Below, piece by piece: positions 43,897 to 53,274 of a stretch of DNA of 64,000 nt (position 1 is its first letter; the number at the start of each line of letters is the position of its first letter). The notes beneath the pieces are model-generated. The model saw only the letters and a list, made by a program, of their open reading frames with translations. It was not told where the DNA came from and searched no databases. The translations under genes and the position numbers were made by a program. Where the stretch lies: positions 1-64,000 of the forward strand of contig NZ_JACOPX010000006.1 of NCBI RefSeq assembly GCF_015461835.1, in the 5' to 3' direction. Source of the DNA: Pseudomonas neuropathica. GTDB taxonomy: Bacteria; Pseudomonadota; Gammaproteobacteria; Pseudomonadales; Pseudomonadaceae.

Positions 43897-46800
43897 TCAC
43901 CTCCCTGCACACCCCGGCAACGTAAACACCACACGCGCCCCACACGGCGCGTTCGCCTCCGCCCACAAGTGACCGCCGTGGGCTTCGATGATCGACCGGC
44001 AGATCGACAACCCCATCCCCAACCCGGTGACTTTGGTGGTGTAGAACGCGGTGAAAACCTCCTCCACCTGATCGCAGGCAAATCCCGGTCCCGAGTCGCT
44101 TACGACAATCCGCACGTCTTTCCCGACAGACTCGCTGACAATGATTAACCGACGCTCGCCCTCCTCGATCACCGCCATGGCCTCCAGACCGTTGATGATC
44201 AGATTGAGCAGCACCTGTTGCAGCTCGACGCGGTCAACCAGCACGGCAGGCAAATCGTTGACAAGGCGCGTGGTGACCGCCGCGCCATAGCGGGCCGCTT
44301 CACCACGGGTAAACCCGACCATCTCGCCCACTACCGCGTTGAGGTCCACCGGATGTCGTTGCGGCGGTGTTTTGCGGATCAATGCGCGGATACGTCCGAG
44401 CACGTCGGCCGCGCGGTTACCGTCGTTGATGATGCGTCTGAGGCCCTGTTCAACTTCATCGGTGTTCGGCGGTTGCGCGCCGAGCCAGCGCAACGCCGCG
44501 TTGGCATTGATCACGGTGGCGGCGATTGGCTGGTTGACTTCATGGGCGATGGACGCTGCCAACTGGCCCATGGTCGCCACGCGGTTAGCGTGGGCCAGTT
44601 CCGCTTGTACCTGGCGATATCGGCGCTCGCCTTCGCGCACTTGCTCTTCGGCCTGTTTGCGTTCGCTCAGGTCAAGCACGAAGGCCACGCCCTGCTGCTG
44701 ACTGGCTTCGAATGCGGCCAGACCGACGATCACCGGCAGGCGAGTGCCGTCCTTGCGGATGTATTCCTTCTCGAACGGCTGGGCGCGCCCGGTGCGGATT
44801 GCCGTCGCCAGCGCCGCTTCACTTGTCATGCGCAGTGGCGGCGGTGTCATGTCGCGCCAATGCACCCTGCCTGACAGCAGATCGTCGCGCTCGTAACCGA
44901 CCATGCGCAGGAACGCGTCGTTGGCCTCAATGATTTCACCGTCGACACTCCAGACGATGATGCCGATGATATTCGCGTCGACCAGCCGGCGAATTCTCGC
45001 CTCGCGCTCGGCGACGTCACGATACAGCCGCGCATTGTCCAGCGAGATCGCCGCCTGCGAAGCCACCAGTCGCAATACGGCAATGCGCGCCGGACTGAAC
45101 ACACCCGCAGACAGATTGTTCTCCAGGTACAGCGCGCCGGCAATCCGGCCCTGATTCATCAACGGCAGGCACAGGATCGAGCGAGCGCCGCGTTGATGAA
45201 TGTACAGATCAGCGCCAAAAGCCGGATCGGCGACGGCATCGTCCAGACACAGATTTTCACCGGTGCGCAGGGTCTGGTAGAGCACCGATTCGGCCAGCAT
45301 CGATGAACTTACCGGCTCATGGCAAAGCAGCGCGCTGTCGTCACCGACACTGGTTTTCGCGGCGATATACGGCGCCTCGCCTTCGGTCAGAATCAGCCGG
45401 CCATGCTCGGCGCCAGCCTGTTCGATAGCGGTGCGCATGACCATTTCGATCAGTCGATCCAGCACGATCTCGCCTGAAACGGCCTGGGACACCTTGAGCA
45501 CCGTGGCCAGATCCAGATGCTCGACCGGGGTGGCGATGGTCGCAGTCGGACCGGGCGCCGTATCTCCATTGCGCAGATAACGGTGCTGTAGCTCCAGTTG
45601 CCGCACCTTGCCCTCAGCCCCCCAGCGCAAGTAACCGTAGCGCGCATCTTGCAGGTACAGGCGGGCGATTTTGCTCAGACCACGGGCACTGTAGAACCGC
45701 GCTGCGAGTTCGTTGGCCAAGGCCTCGACATGCACAAAGCCGTTGTCCCTGGCCAACTGAATCGATTGCTCGTACAGCATCTCGGCTTCGATCAACTGCC
45801 CGGTGACCCGAGCGATTTCGGCTGCGACCAGCGCCGTCTGACTGGCGAAGGTTTCCGCACACTGTTGCGCCCAGGTTTGCAGTTGATCGTGGTGCTCGCC
45901 CAAGCGTTGCAGTCGGTCGGTATCGGCTTCGCCGTGGGCAGCCAACGTTAACGCTGCGTAAAAGTGAAACTCGGCCTCTTCAAAAAACGAGGAGATCACC
46001 CACAACAGTTCCCGGGCCTGCCCCGCGCAATCGGCGGCCGCTGCGTAATCCCCGGCCAGATAACGCGCCTGCAACTTGCGCACCCAGTACTTGCCCCGAG
46101 CCAAGGCCAGGTCCGGAGCAGCGAGGTTCGCCTCAAAGCGTGTCTCATCGAATTCTTCATCATTGAAACTGCCAAACACCGGGGTCTGCCCTCGCAACAT
46201 GCGGATCAGTGCCCGTTGGCAACTCATGAAACTGATCACCAGACCGAAGCGGATTCTTTGCGAGTAAGCCAGACCCGTTTCAGCCTGCACCTGCACTTCC
46301 GCCAGCGGCTCGCCAATGAACAGCAAGTCGGAAATCAGGCTATTGCCAGCGTAGGCTGCATAGGGCAAATCGCCGGTGCGGTTGCCGGCGCTGAGCGCAC
46401 GCCGCAGCAATTCGCGGCACTCGCGCACCGGGCGCATCCAGCGCACCACGAAGATCGAGAAGCACAGGTAGGTACGCGCTTCGTATTGCGCAAGGCCACG
46501 GCGGTCGACCAGATCGCAGCCCAAGCGGCCAAACCGGTAACCGCTGGCATAATCGCCGAAGCGCCGCCCGGCAACCCGCACAACATTGGCGTAGAGCATG
46601 CAGGAGGCGTCGCAATTACCGTGCTCCAGGCTCAGGTTAACGGCTTTGCATATGGTCAGGCAGGCGAGGTTCGCATCGGACTGCAACGCCGGGGCCAACA
46701 GTTTGCTCAACGCATCCAGTGTCACCAGCGTGGCCGGATCCTCCATCAGTGGCAGGTCGATCAACTGCTCGATACTGCGCTCACCCAGTTGCCTCCAGAT

Positions 46801-49398
46801 CTGTTGGTATTCGGCGCGCACTTGCTGATCGTCCGGATGCGCCGTCCAGTCGATGCCGACCTGACGTAAATAGGTCAGGCACACATTCACCGCGCGGTCA
46901 CTGCGGTCGAGCAGCAGGCAGACATCCATCAACAAACAGGTGACTGCCGCCCGCTCTACCGTGGTCTCGACGCGCTCGGCCAGTGCAGTCAGGCGCGCAT
47001 CGGCCAGCGCCAGTTGCCCAGTGAGAAATTCGCACTCGGCGCGGTTCAGCTCCAGAGCAAACCCCAGTTCATGGCGACGGTCATCACCGTGCTCGCCGAG
47101 CAACGCCGCACCCGTGCCCAAGTAGCTCAACGCTGAGGTGTAAGCGGTCGAAGCCTTGGCACGCTGACCAGCGAGCAGGTTGAATTCGGCCAGCTGTTCG
47201 CGTTCGGCCCGCGCGCTGATCAGACTGGCGCCGCGATTGAGTTGCCCGACGATTTCGAAGATCGCGTCTTCACGCCCCTCCGCCGGCGTCTGCAGGGCGA
47301 GCAAACGGCCGATGCGCAGATGAGTTTGCGCACGTTCGGTTTCCGCGGTTAGTGAGTATGCCGCCTCGTGAATACGGTCATGGACAAACGCACAAGTACC
47401 GTCGTGAAACTCCACCAGTTCCTGGCGCACCGCCGGCCACAGCGCCGCGTGCACCCGCGCCGTCGGCAGGTCGAGCACGGTGGCCAGCGTGTCAATACGC
47501 GCTACGTTGCCCAGGCAGGCCAATTGTTGCAGGGCCTGACGCGTGTCCAACGGCAGACGCGCCAGTTTGCCAACCATCAGATCGACCACGTTATCGGTGT
47601 AGCCCTTGGCGTTGATCAGTGCCAGATCCCAGCGCCAACGGTTGAATTGGTGGTCGTAGATCAGCAGCTGTTCTTCGGCCAACGCGTGAAGAAACTGGAT
47701 GACGAAAAACGGATTGCCGCCGGTCTTTTCCAGCACCAGGCGCGACAGGGCAACGATGCTCGCGGGTGGGCAGCGCAGAGATTCTGCGATCAGTTGCTCG
47801 ATGTGCACGCTGGCCAGCGAGGTCAGGCAGATCTCGTCGATATGCACGCCGTCATTACGCAGCACTTTGAGTTTGCCGTTGAGCGGGTGGTCGGCATCGA
47901 CCTCGTTATTGCGGTACGCGCCCACCAGCAGCAAATGCCCAAGCTCCGAGCGGGTCAGCAGATCTTCGAGCAAATCGAGGGTCGCTGCGTCGAGCCATTG
48001 CAAATCATCGAGAAACAGCGTCAACGGATGTTCCGGCCGAGCAAACACACCGATGAAACGCTGCAACACCGCCATGAAGCGCTGCTGCGCCTGCTGCGGT
48101 TCAAGCTCCGGCACCGCTGGCGGCTCACCGATAATCAACTTGAGTTCCGGGATCAGCTCGGTCATCAACCGTGCATTCGGTGACAGTGCCTGTAACAACG
48201 CCGCGCGCCAGCCAGCGAGCACCTCGCGACGCTTGCCCAGCAGCGTTCGCACCAATCCTTGAAAGGCCTGGACCAGCGTCGCATAGGGGATGTCGCGCTT
48301 GTACTGATCGAACTTGCCAGCGGCGAACAATCCCCGCGACGGCACCAGCACTTTGTGCAGTTCACTGACCACCGAGGATTTACCAATGCCGGAGTAACCG
48401 GACACCAGCACCAGCTTCGGCGAAGGAGCCTGCACCACCTGGGCGAAAGCATCGATCAGGGTTTGCACTTCGCGCTCACGACCGTAGAGCTTTTCCGGGA
48501 TCAGCAAGCGATCGATCGCGCCCTGCTCGTTCAACGTGAACACATCGATACGCCGCGCCCGACGCCAGTCGTCCAGACAACGACGCAAGTCATGTTCGAC
48601 GCCGGCGGCGGTTTGGTAGCGCGCTTCGGCGGTCTTGGCGAGCAGTTTCATGACTACCCGCGAGAGCATCAACGGCACCGTGGCCACGCGTTCGCATGCA
48701 GGCATCGGTTGCCGCGCAATGTGGCAATGCACCCACTCCATCGGGTCGTTGGCGTTGAACGGCAGCGAGCCGGTAAGCATCTGGTACAGCGTCACACCAA
48801 AGGAGTACAAATCGCTGCGCGAATCGATCGAACGATTCATCCGACCGGTTTGTTCCGGCGCCATGTAGGCCAGGGTCCCGGCAATGGTTTCTGGCGGCGC
48901 GGGTGCCTGACGTTCGCGCGGCAGTCGCGAGGCCAGACCGAACCCCATCAACCGGGCTTGTCCGTCGTGGCAGTTGACAAGGATGTGCTGCGGTTTGAGA
49001 TCCTTGTGCACCAGCCCGCACAGGTGCAAACGGCCAAGCGCTACGGCTATGTTGATTGCGTGCAACAGGCAGGTTTCAGTGTCCAGCGGCGTGATCAGCA
49101 AACGCGACAGCGGCTCGCCGCCGGGGTCGTCGAATAACAAGTGCGTGGTTCCGCCCGCGCGTTCAAGGGCTTGCGGTTGCAACGCCCATTCATTGTGCAG
49201 AGCGTCTTTGAGGCCGTATTCATGCGCCAGCCGGTCGAGGGTTGCAGGCAACGGCTGAGCGATTGCCGGACGCACTATCAGCACGCTGGCGCTCTCCCCC
49301 TGTCCTCGTTTGCGGGAGAACACCCGCTCGCCGTCGTCCCACAAAATCTGTTGTTTGCTGGCCATCGGAGTCGACACCGTCAAAGGGGTTTCTGTCAC
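43897..49398 (-). CDS. Trifunctional Ser/Thr kinase-like / AAA ATPase / sensor histidine kinase
   Basis: 1833 residues, one protein. An N-terminal Ser/Thr kinase-like domain (to about 280) has LVHKDLKPQHILVN (131-142) and an APE loop, but GFG (152-154) where kinases have DFG, and no clear VAIK lysine. A large STAND/AAA ATPase follows: Walker A GYSGIGKSS at 334, Walker B LFLDDLQWLD. TPR-like repeats come next, then a GAF domain (about 1330-1480), a PAS domain (about 1495-1600), HisKA with phospho-acceptor His1619 in ASIAHEVNQP, and HATPase_c (NLIINGLEA, DSGPGF, GLGMGLSICR). It probably phosphorylates the FixJ-like regulator encoded just upstream. The start is either this GTG or an ATG 33 bases later; neither has a strong ribosome binding site. 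Confidence 0.92.
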   Translation of the reverse strand: MTETPLTVSTPMASKQQILWDDGERVFSRKRGQGESASVLIVRPAIAQPLPATLDRLAHEYGLKDALHNEWALQPQALERAGGTTHLLFDDPGGEPLSRLLITPLDTETCLLHAINIAVALGRLHLCGLVHKDLKPQHILVNCHDGQARLMGFGLASRLPRERQAPAPPETIAGTLAYMAPEQTGRMNRSIDSRSDLYSFGVTLYQMLTGSLPFNANDPMEWVHCHIARQPMPACERVATVPLMLSRVVMKLLAKTAEARYQTAAGVEHDLRRCLDDWRRARRIDVFTLNEQGAIDRLLIPEKLYGREREVQTLIDAFAQVVQAPSPKLVLVSGYSGIGKSSVVSELHKVLVPSRGLFAAGKFDQYKRDIPYATLVQAFQGLVRTLLGKRREVLAGWRAALLQALSPNARLMTELIPELKLIIGEPPAVPELEPQQAQQRFMAVLQRFIGVFARPEHPLTLFLDDLQWLDAATLDLLEDLLTRSELGHLLLVGAYRNNEVDADHPLNGKLKVLRNDGVHIDEICLTSLASVHIEQLIAESLRCPPASIVALSRLVLEKTGGNPFFVIQFLHALAEEQLLIYDHQFNRWRWDLALINAKGYTDNVVDLMVGKLARLPLDTRQALQQLACLGNVARIDTLATVLDLPTARVHAALWPAVRQELVEFHDGTCAFVHDRIHEAAYSLTAETERAQTHLRIGRLLALQTPAEGREDAIFEIVGQLNRGASLISARAEREQLAEFNLLAGQRAKASTAYTSALSYLGTGAALLGEHGDDRRHELGFALELNRAECEFLTGQLALADARLTALAERVETTVERAAVTCLLMDVCLLLDRSDRAVNVCLTYLRQVGIDWTAHPDDQQVRAEYQQIWRQLGERSIEQLIDLPLMEDPATLVTLDALSKLLAPALQSDANLACLTICKAVNLSLEHGNCDASCMLYANVVRVAGRRFGDYASGYRFGRLGCDLVDRRGLAQYEARTYLCFSIFVVRWMRPVRECRELLRRALSAGNRTGDLPYAAYAGNSLISDLLFIGEPLAEVQVQAETGLAYSQRIRFGLVISFMSCQRALIRMLRGQTPVFGSFNDEEFDETRFEANLAAPDLALARGKYWVRKLQARYLAGDYAAAADCAGQARELLWVISSFFEEAEFHFYAALTLAAHGEADTDRLQRLGEHHDQLQTWAQQCAETFASQTALVAAEIARVTGQLIEAEMLYEQSIQLARDNGFVHVEALANELAARFYSARGLSKIARLYLQDARYGYLRWGAEGKVRQLELQHRYLRNGDTAPGPTATIATPVEHLDLATVLKVSQAVSGEIVLDRLIEMVMRTAIEQAGAEHGRLILTEGEAPYIAAKTSVGDDSALLCHEPVSSSMLAESVLYQTLRTGENLCLDDAVADPAFGADLYIHQRGARSILCLPLMNQGRIAGALYLENNLSAGVFSPARIAVLRLVASQAAISLDNARLYRDVAEREARIRRLVDANIIGIIVWSVDGEIIEANDAFLRMVGYERDDLLSGRVHWRDMTPPPLRMTSEAALATAIRTGRAQPFEKEYIRKDGTRLPVIVGLAAFEASQQQGVAFVLDLSERKQAEEQVREGERRYRQVQAELAHANRVATMGQLAASIAHEVNQPIAATVINANAALRWLGAQPPNTDEVEQGLRRIINDGNRAADVLGRIRALIRKTPPQRHPVDLNAVVGEMVGFTRGEAARYGAAVTTRLVNDLPAVLVDRVELQQVLLNLIINGLEAMAVIEEGERRLIIVSESVGKDVRIVVSDSGPGFACDQVEEVFTAFYTTKVTGLGMGLSICRSIIEAHGGHLWAEANAPCGARVVFTLPGCAGR

Positions 49399-49413
49399 AC
49401 GCTGAAGCTCAGT

Positions 49414-50085
49414 TCAGCTTGTCCGCCGCGCCGGCTCGATGCCCAGCGATTCGGCAATACGCACCAGATCGGCGACCGAACGTGCAGCGAGTTTCCTCAT
49501 GACCTGCCCGCGATGGACTTTCACCGTCACTTCGCTGAGGTTGAGTTGCGCGGCGATCTGCTTGTTCATCAGCCCGCCAATGACGAAACCGAGCACTTCG
49601 CGCTCACGTACCGTCAATGTTTCGTAGGCTTGACGCAACGCCGCGCCGGATTGTTCGGCGAGCAGTCGCGCACTGTCGCGGGCTAACGCACTGGCCACCG
49701 CATCGAGCATGTCCTGATCACGAAAAGGCTTGGCCAGGAAATCCACCGCGCCGGCCTTCATCGCCTTCACGCTCATGGCGATATCGCCGTGACCGGTCAT
49801 GAACACGACGGGAATGCGCAGGCCGTTTTTTTCCATCTGCTCCTGAAAGGTCAGGCCACTTTCGCCGCGCAAACGCACATCGAGCACCAGACAACCGGGC
49901 ACGTCGCGTTTGGCCGAAACGAGGAAGTCTCGAGATGTTTCGAAGGTCTGCACCTGCAGGCCGATCGAACGCAGCAAACCGTCGAGGGCCTGACGCATGG
50001 AGGCGTCGTCGTCGACCACATAAACCACCGGTTCCCTCAGCACGGGCGGGGCTGCGCTGGGGCTGGAATGCGACCACAGGGTCAT
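49414..50085 (-). CDS. FixJ/NarL-type response regulator
   Basis: 223 residues. Receiver domain (about 20-135): acidic pocket VVDDD, phospho-acceptor Asp in CLVLDVRLRG, then MTGHGD and LAKPF. A LuxR-type DNA-binding helix-turn-helix follows: LTVREREVLGFVIGGLMNKQ, then IAAQLNLSEVTVKVHRGQVM. It is 15 bases upstream of the hybrid kinase on the same strand, so they form a two-component pair. GAGGACTCACG precedes the ATG. The divergent GlxA-type regulator shares the intergenic region. The palindrome at 51341 is one candidate for its binding site. Confidence 0.92.
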   Translation of the reverse strand: MTLWSHSSPSAAPPVLREPVVYVVDDDASMRQALDGLLRSIGLQVQTFETSRDFLVSAKRDVPGCLVLDVRLRGESGLTFQEQMEKNGLRIPVVFMTGHGDIAMSVKAMKAGAVDFLAKPFRDQDMLDAVASALARDSARLLAEQSGAALRQAYETLTVREREVLGFVIGGLMNKQIAAQLNLSEVTVKVHRGQVMRKLAARSVADLVRIAESLGIEPARRTS

Positions 50086-50287
50086 CGTGAGTCCTCGGCG
50101 AGATCGCAACGCGTGCGATGTGCAGGTGAATAAATCTAGTCCATGATGGCGAACGCAGCCAGAGGCCAGCCAAACGGTCGCGCAGCAGGCTAGCAGTCGA
50201 CGCGCATTGCCGACAGGCCAGAAACCCCTGAAAATCGGCCATGCCCTATCCCCTCCTTCTTCAGCCGTTTGAACAGGCAGGATTTCA

Positions 50288-51304
50288 ATGTCCAGCATTC
50301 CCGAGCAGTCCTTCACCGCTACGCCCGAACCGCGCGACGTGGTGTTTATTGCCTACCCGCGAATGAGCCTGCTCGACCTCAGTGGCGCGCAAACGGTGTT
50401 CTGGGCCGCGAGCAAAGCCTTGGCCGAAAGATGCCACCCCGGTTATCAGTTGCACACCGCCAGCCTTGAGGGTGGTTTGGTCAATACCGTTGAAGGTTTG
50501 GCCGTGGACACCCGAGCGCTGCGCGAATTGGACATTGCCGCGCTGCACACCCTCGTCGTACCCGGCGCACCCGATATCTGCCAGACCCTCGACGAGCACG
50601 CCGAACTTACCGCGTGGTTGCGGCGTAATGCCCCTGTTGCGAGGCGAGTGGTGTCGGTGTGCAGCGGCGCTTTCCTTCTGGCCCAGTCCGGTTTGCTCGA
50701 CGGCTGCCGCACCGCCACGCACTGGGCCATGTGCGACAACCTGCGCGAGCGCTTCCCGGCGATCGACGTGGATGCCGATGCGATCTTCATCCAGCAGGGC
50801 AAGGTCTGGACCTCGGCGGGGGTCACGGCCGGTATCGATCTGGCCTTAGCGCTGGTCGAGGCCGATTACGGCCGCGAGGTGGCGTTGCAGGTTGCCCGCG
50901 AGCTAGTGGTGTACCTCAAGCGCCCCGGTGGTCAGGCGCAATACAGCACACTGCTGCAATCGCAGGTGCAGGACAGCCCGCAGTTCGACCCGTTGCACTT
51001 GTGGCTGATCGATCACCTTGACGATCCGAAGTTGACTGTAGAGCGACTCGCCGAACAGGCGAAAATGAGCCTGCGCAATTTCACCCGTGTCTACAAGCAG
51101 AGCACCGGGCGCACGCCGTCCAAAGCCATCGAACTGTTCCGCCTCGAAGCGGCCAGGCGCATGCTGGAGAACTCGGCGCACACCATCGACAAGGTTGCGC
51201 GTCTTTGCGGCTTCGGTGATGAAGAGCGGCTGCGCGCCTGCTTCCAGCGTCACCTGTCGATTTCACCGCGCGACTACCGCAGCCGCTTCAGCCGCGAAGG
51301 TTGA
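50288..51304 (+). CDS. GlxA-family transcriptional regulator (DJ-1/PfpI plus AraC HTH)
   Basis: 338 residues. N-terminal DJ-1/PfpI-like domain (about 15-190) with the nucleophile-elbow VVSVCSGAFLLAQSGLLDG. The C-terminal AraC HTH from about 240 has LTVERLAEQAKMSLRNFTRV, then DKVARLCGFGDEERLRACFQ and ISPRDYRSRF. It senses a small molecule and regulates nearby genes, possibly the flavoprotein/hydrolase pair. CAGGA precedes the ATG. Divergent from the FixJ regulator with about 200 bases between. Confidence 0.92.
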   Translation: MSSIPEQSFTATPEPRDVVFIAYPRMSLLDLSGAQTVFWAASKALAERCHPGYQLHTASLEGGLVNTVEGLAVDTRALRELDIAALHTLVVPGAPDICQTLDEHAELTAWLRRNAPVARRVVSVCSGAFLLAQSGLLDGCRTATHWAMCDNLRERFPAIDVDADAIFIQQGKVWTSAGVTAGIDLALALVEADYGREVALQVARELVVYLKRPGGQAQYSTLLQSQVQDSPQFDPLHLWLIDHLDDPKLTVERLAEQAKMSLRNFTRVYKQSTGRTPSKAIELFRLEAARRMLENSAHTIDKVARLCGFGDEERLRACFQRHLSISPRDYRSRFSREG

Positions 51305-51340
51305 TGCCGAAAACCGCTGACACTCAAAAAGTCTCCACGG

Positions 51341-51358
51341 ACTATACCTAGGTATAGT
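51341..51358. promoter_or_regulatory. 18-bp perfect palindrome upstream of the lone receiver gene
   Basis: ACTATACCTAGGTATAGT reads the same on both strands. It lies 77 bases before the receiver ATG and 37 bases after the GlxA gene. A dimeric LuxR/FixJ-type or AraC-type regulator could bind it. Confidence 0.55.
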
Positions 51359-51434
51359 TTTGCGCCGGTGCTGAGGGCGTATGGTGCAAGAACGACAGGA
51401 GTCGCCATACGTGCCCGTCCGGCCAGGGAGCCCT

Positions 51435-51800
51435 ATGCAGCACAAGGTTGTCATTGCGGTGGTTGACGACGACGAGGCCATTCGCAATGCACTCGCAGGT
51501 TTGCTTCGCGCCTTCGGTTATCAGGTGTTCACCTATCCGGGCGCGCAGGCATTCCTTGAGTCAAAAAGCCCGGCACAGACACACTGCCTGATCTCCGATA
51601 TCCAGATGCCTGGCATGAGCGGCCCGCAACTGCACGAAGCATTACGCGCACAAGGCTGGCGCATTCCGGTGATTTTCGTCACCGCCCATCCCGATGAACT
51701 CCACACCCGCGCGCCCGGCGTCATCGCTTGTTTGCCCAAACCCTTCCCGTCCGACATCCTTCTCAACCACATCGACATTGCCCTGAACCGTCCTCTGTAG
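51435..51800 (+). CDS. Single-domain response regulator (CheY-like)
   Basis: 121 residues, receiver only: acidic pocket VVDDDEA, phospho-acceptor Asp in LISDIQMPGMSG, then FVTAHPDE and LPKPF. No output domain, so it likely acts by phosphotransfer or protein binding in the same circuit as the hybrid kinase. GGGAG precedes this ATG; the upstream frame adds unsupported residues. The adjacent palindrome may control it. Confidence 0.9.
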   Translation: MQHKVVIAVVDDDEAIRNALAGLLRAFGYQVFTYPGAQAFLESKSPAQTHCLISDIQMPGMSGPQLHEALRAQGWRIPVIFVTAHPDELHTRAPGVIACLPKPFPSDILLNHIDIALNRPL

Positions 51801-52017
51801 CTTGTTCGATACTTTCGTATACCGCCCTTCGACCCATGCGTAATCCGCACACACCGATGGACAACTGCGCCCGCAGCGCCCACGCCATAGCATTGATTTC
51901 GACAGCGGACGATTAAGCGCCATGCAGTACGGCAAGCAGTTTGCGGCGGCCAGTGATCATCACGCCAGTGTCGAATAAAACTCGGGTTATCCATCCATCA
52001 GCATCAGGGAGCACATT

Positions 52018-53220
52018 ATGAAACAGCAATTATTGGTGATCGGTGCGGGGTTCGGCGGGCTGTGGAGCACGTTGAGCGCCGCGCGGTTGCTGGATATGCA
52101 TGACCGCCACGATGTGGAGATCACACTGCTCGCCCCGCAAGCCGAACTGCGCATCCGTCCCCGCTTCTACGAACCCGATGTCCACAGCATGTACGCGCCG
52201 CTGGACGCGCTGCTCGCTGCCGTGGGTGTACGTTTCGTCAAAGGCACCGCCGAGAGCATTGACAGCCAGGCACGCCGTGTCGGTTATCGCGATGAGGCCG
52301 GTCGGCCGGGTGAGCTGACTTACGATCGCCTGGTGCTGGCCAGCGGCAGTCAACTGGCGCGTCCGCCGGTGCCGGGCCTGAAAGAGAATGCGTTCGACGT
52401 CGACCAGATCGAGTCGGCGGCACGCCTTGAGCGCCACCTGCACGCGCTGGCCAGCCAACCGGCCAGCGCCGCGCGCAACACCGTGGTCATCGCCGGTGGT
52501 GGCTTCACCGGTATCGAAACCGCGACCGAAATGCCGAATCGTCTGCGCGCCATTCTCGGCGAGCTGCAAGACATTCGAGTGATCATCGTTGATCGCAGCA
52601 AAGACATCGCCGCGACCATGGGCGACGGCATCCGTCCGTCCATCATCGAAGCGTCAAAAGAACTGGGCATCGAGTGGATCATCGACGCCACGGTCGCCGC
52701 CGTGGATGCCAACGGCGTCACCCTCGCCGACGGTCGCCACATCGAGAGCAATACCGTGATCTGGACCGTGGGTTTCCGCGCCAGCCCACTGACCGAACAG
52801 CTCAATGCCGAACGCGATGGCCAGGGGCGTCTGCACGTCGACGGCAATCTCAAAGTGCAAGGTCTCGAGCACGTGTTCGCCGCCGGCGATGTCGCCCGTG
52901 CTGCCACCGACGACGTCGGCAATATCTCGGTGATGTCCTGCCAGCACGCGATCAGCCTTGGTCGTCATGCCGGCAACAACGCCATTGCTGATCTGCTTGG
53001 CGTGACGCCGACCACCTACCGTCAGCCGAAGTACGTGACCTGCCTCGATTTGGGTGCTTGGGGCGCGGTGTACACCGAAGGCTGGGATCGCCAACTGAAG
53101 CTGGTGAAAGCCGAAGCCAAGGAACTGAAGACGCAGATCAACAGCGTGTGGATCTACCCGCCGGCCGCAGACCGTCGCATCGCCCTCGCCGCTGCCGACC
53201 CGATGATTCCGGTGGCCTGA
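52018..53220 (+). CDS. FAD-dependent NADH dehydrogenase-like oxidoreductase
   Basis: 400 residues of the NDH-2/pyridine-nucleotide-disulfide fold. FAD-binding VIGAGFGGLWS at 7-17, the second nucleotide-binding motif VVIAGGGFTGIETATEM near 161, VIWTVGFRASP, and the FAD-contact VFAAGDVARA. It would transfer electrons from NAD(P)H to quinone or another acceptor. No active-site disulfide cysteines, so not a disulfide reductase. An AGGGAG site precedes the ATG. The hydrolase gene follows by 54 bases, likely one operon. Confidence 0.9.
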   Translation: MKQQLLVIGAGFGGLWSTLSAARLLDMHDRHDVEITLLAPQAELRIRPRFYEPDVHSMYAPLDALLAAVGVRFVKGTAESIDSQARRVGYRDEAGRPGELTYDRLVLASGSQLARPPVPGLKENAFDVDQIESAARLERHLHALASQPASAARNTVVIAGGGFTGIETATEMPNRLRAILGELQDIRVIIVDRSKDIAATMGDGIRPSIIEASKELGIEWIIDATVAAVDANGVTLADGRHIESNTVIWTVGFRASPLTEQLNAERDGQGRLHVDGNLKVQGLEHVFAAGDVARAATDDVGNISVMSCQHAISLGRHAGNNAIADLLGVTPTTYRQPKYVTCLDLGAWGAVYTEGWDRQLKLVKAEAKELKTQINSVWIYPPAADRRIALAAADPMIPVA

Positions 53221-53274
53221 TCTCGCCCCCATTGTCCAAAAACCGATGTCTTGCCTGATAAAAAGGAGAACACC

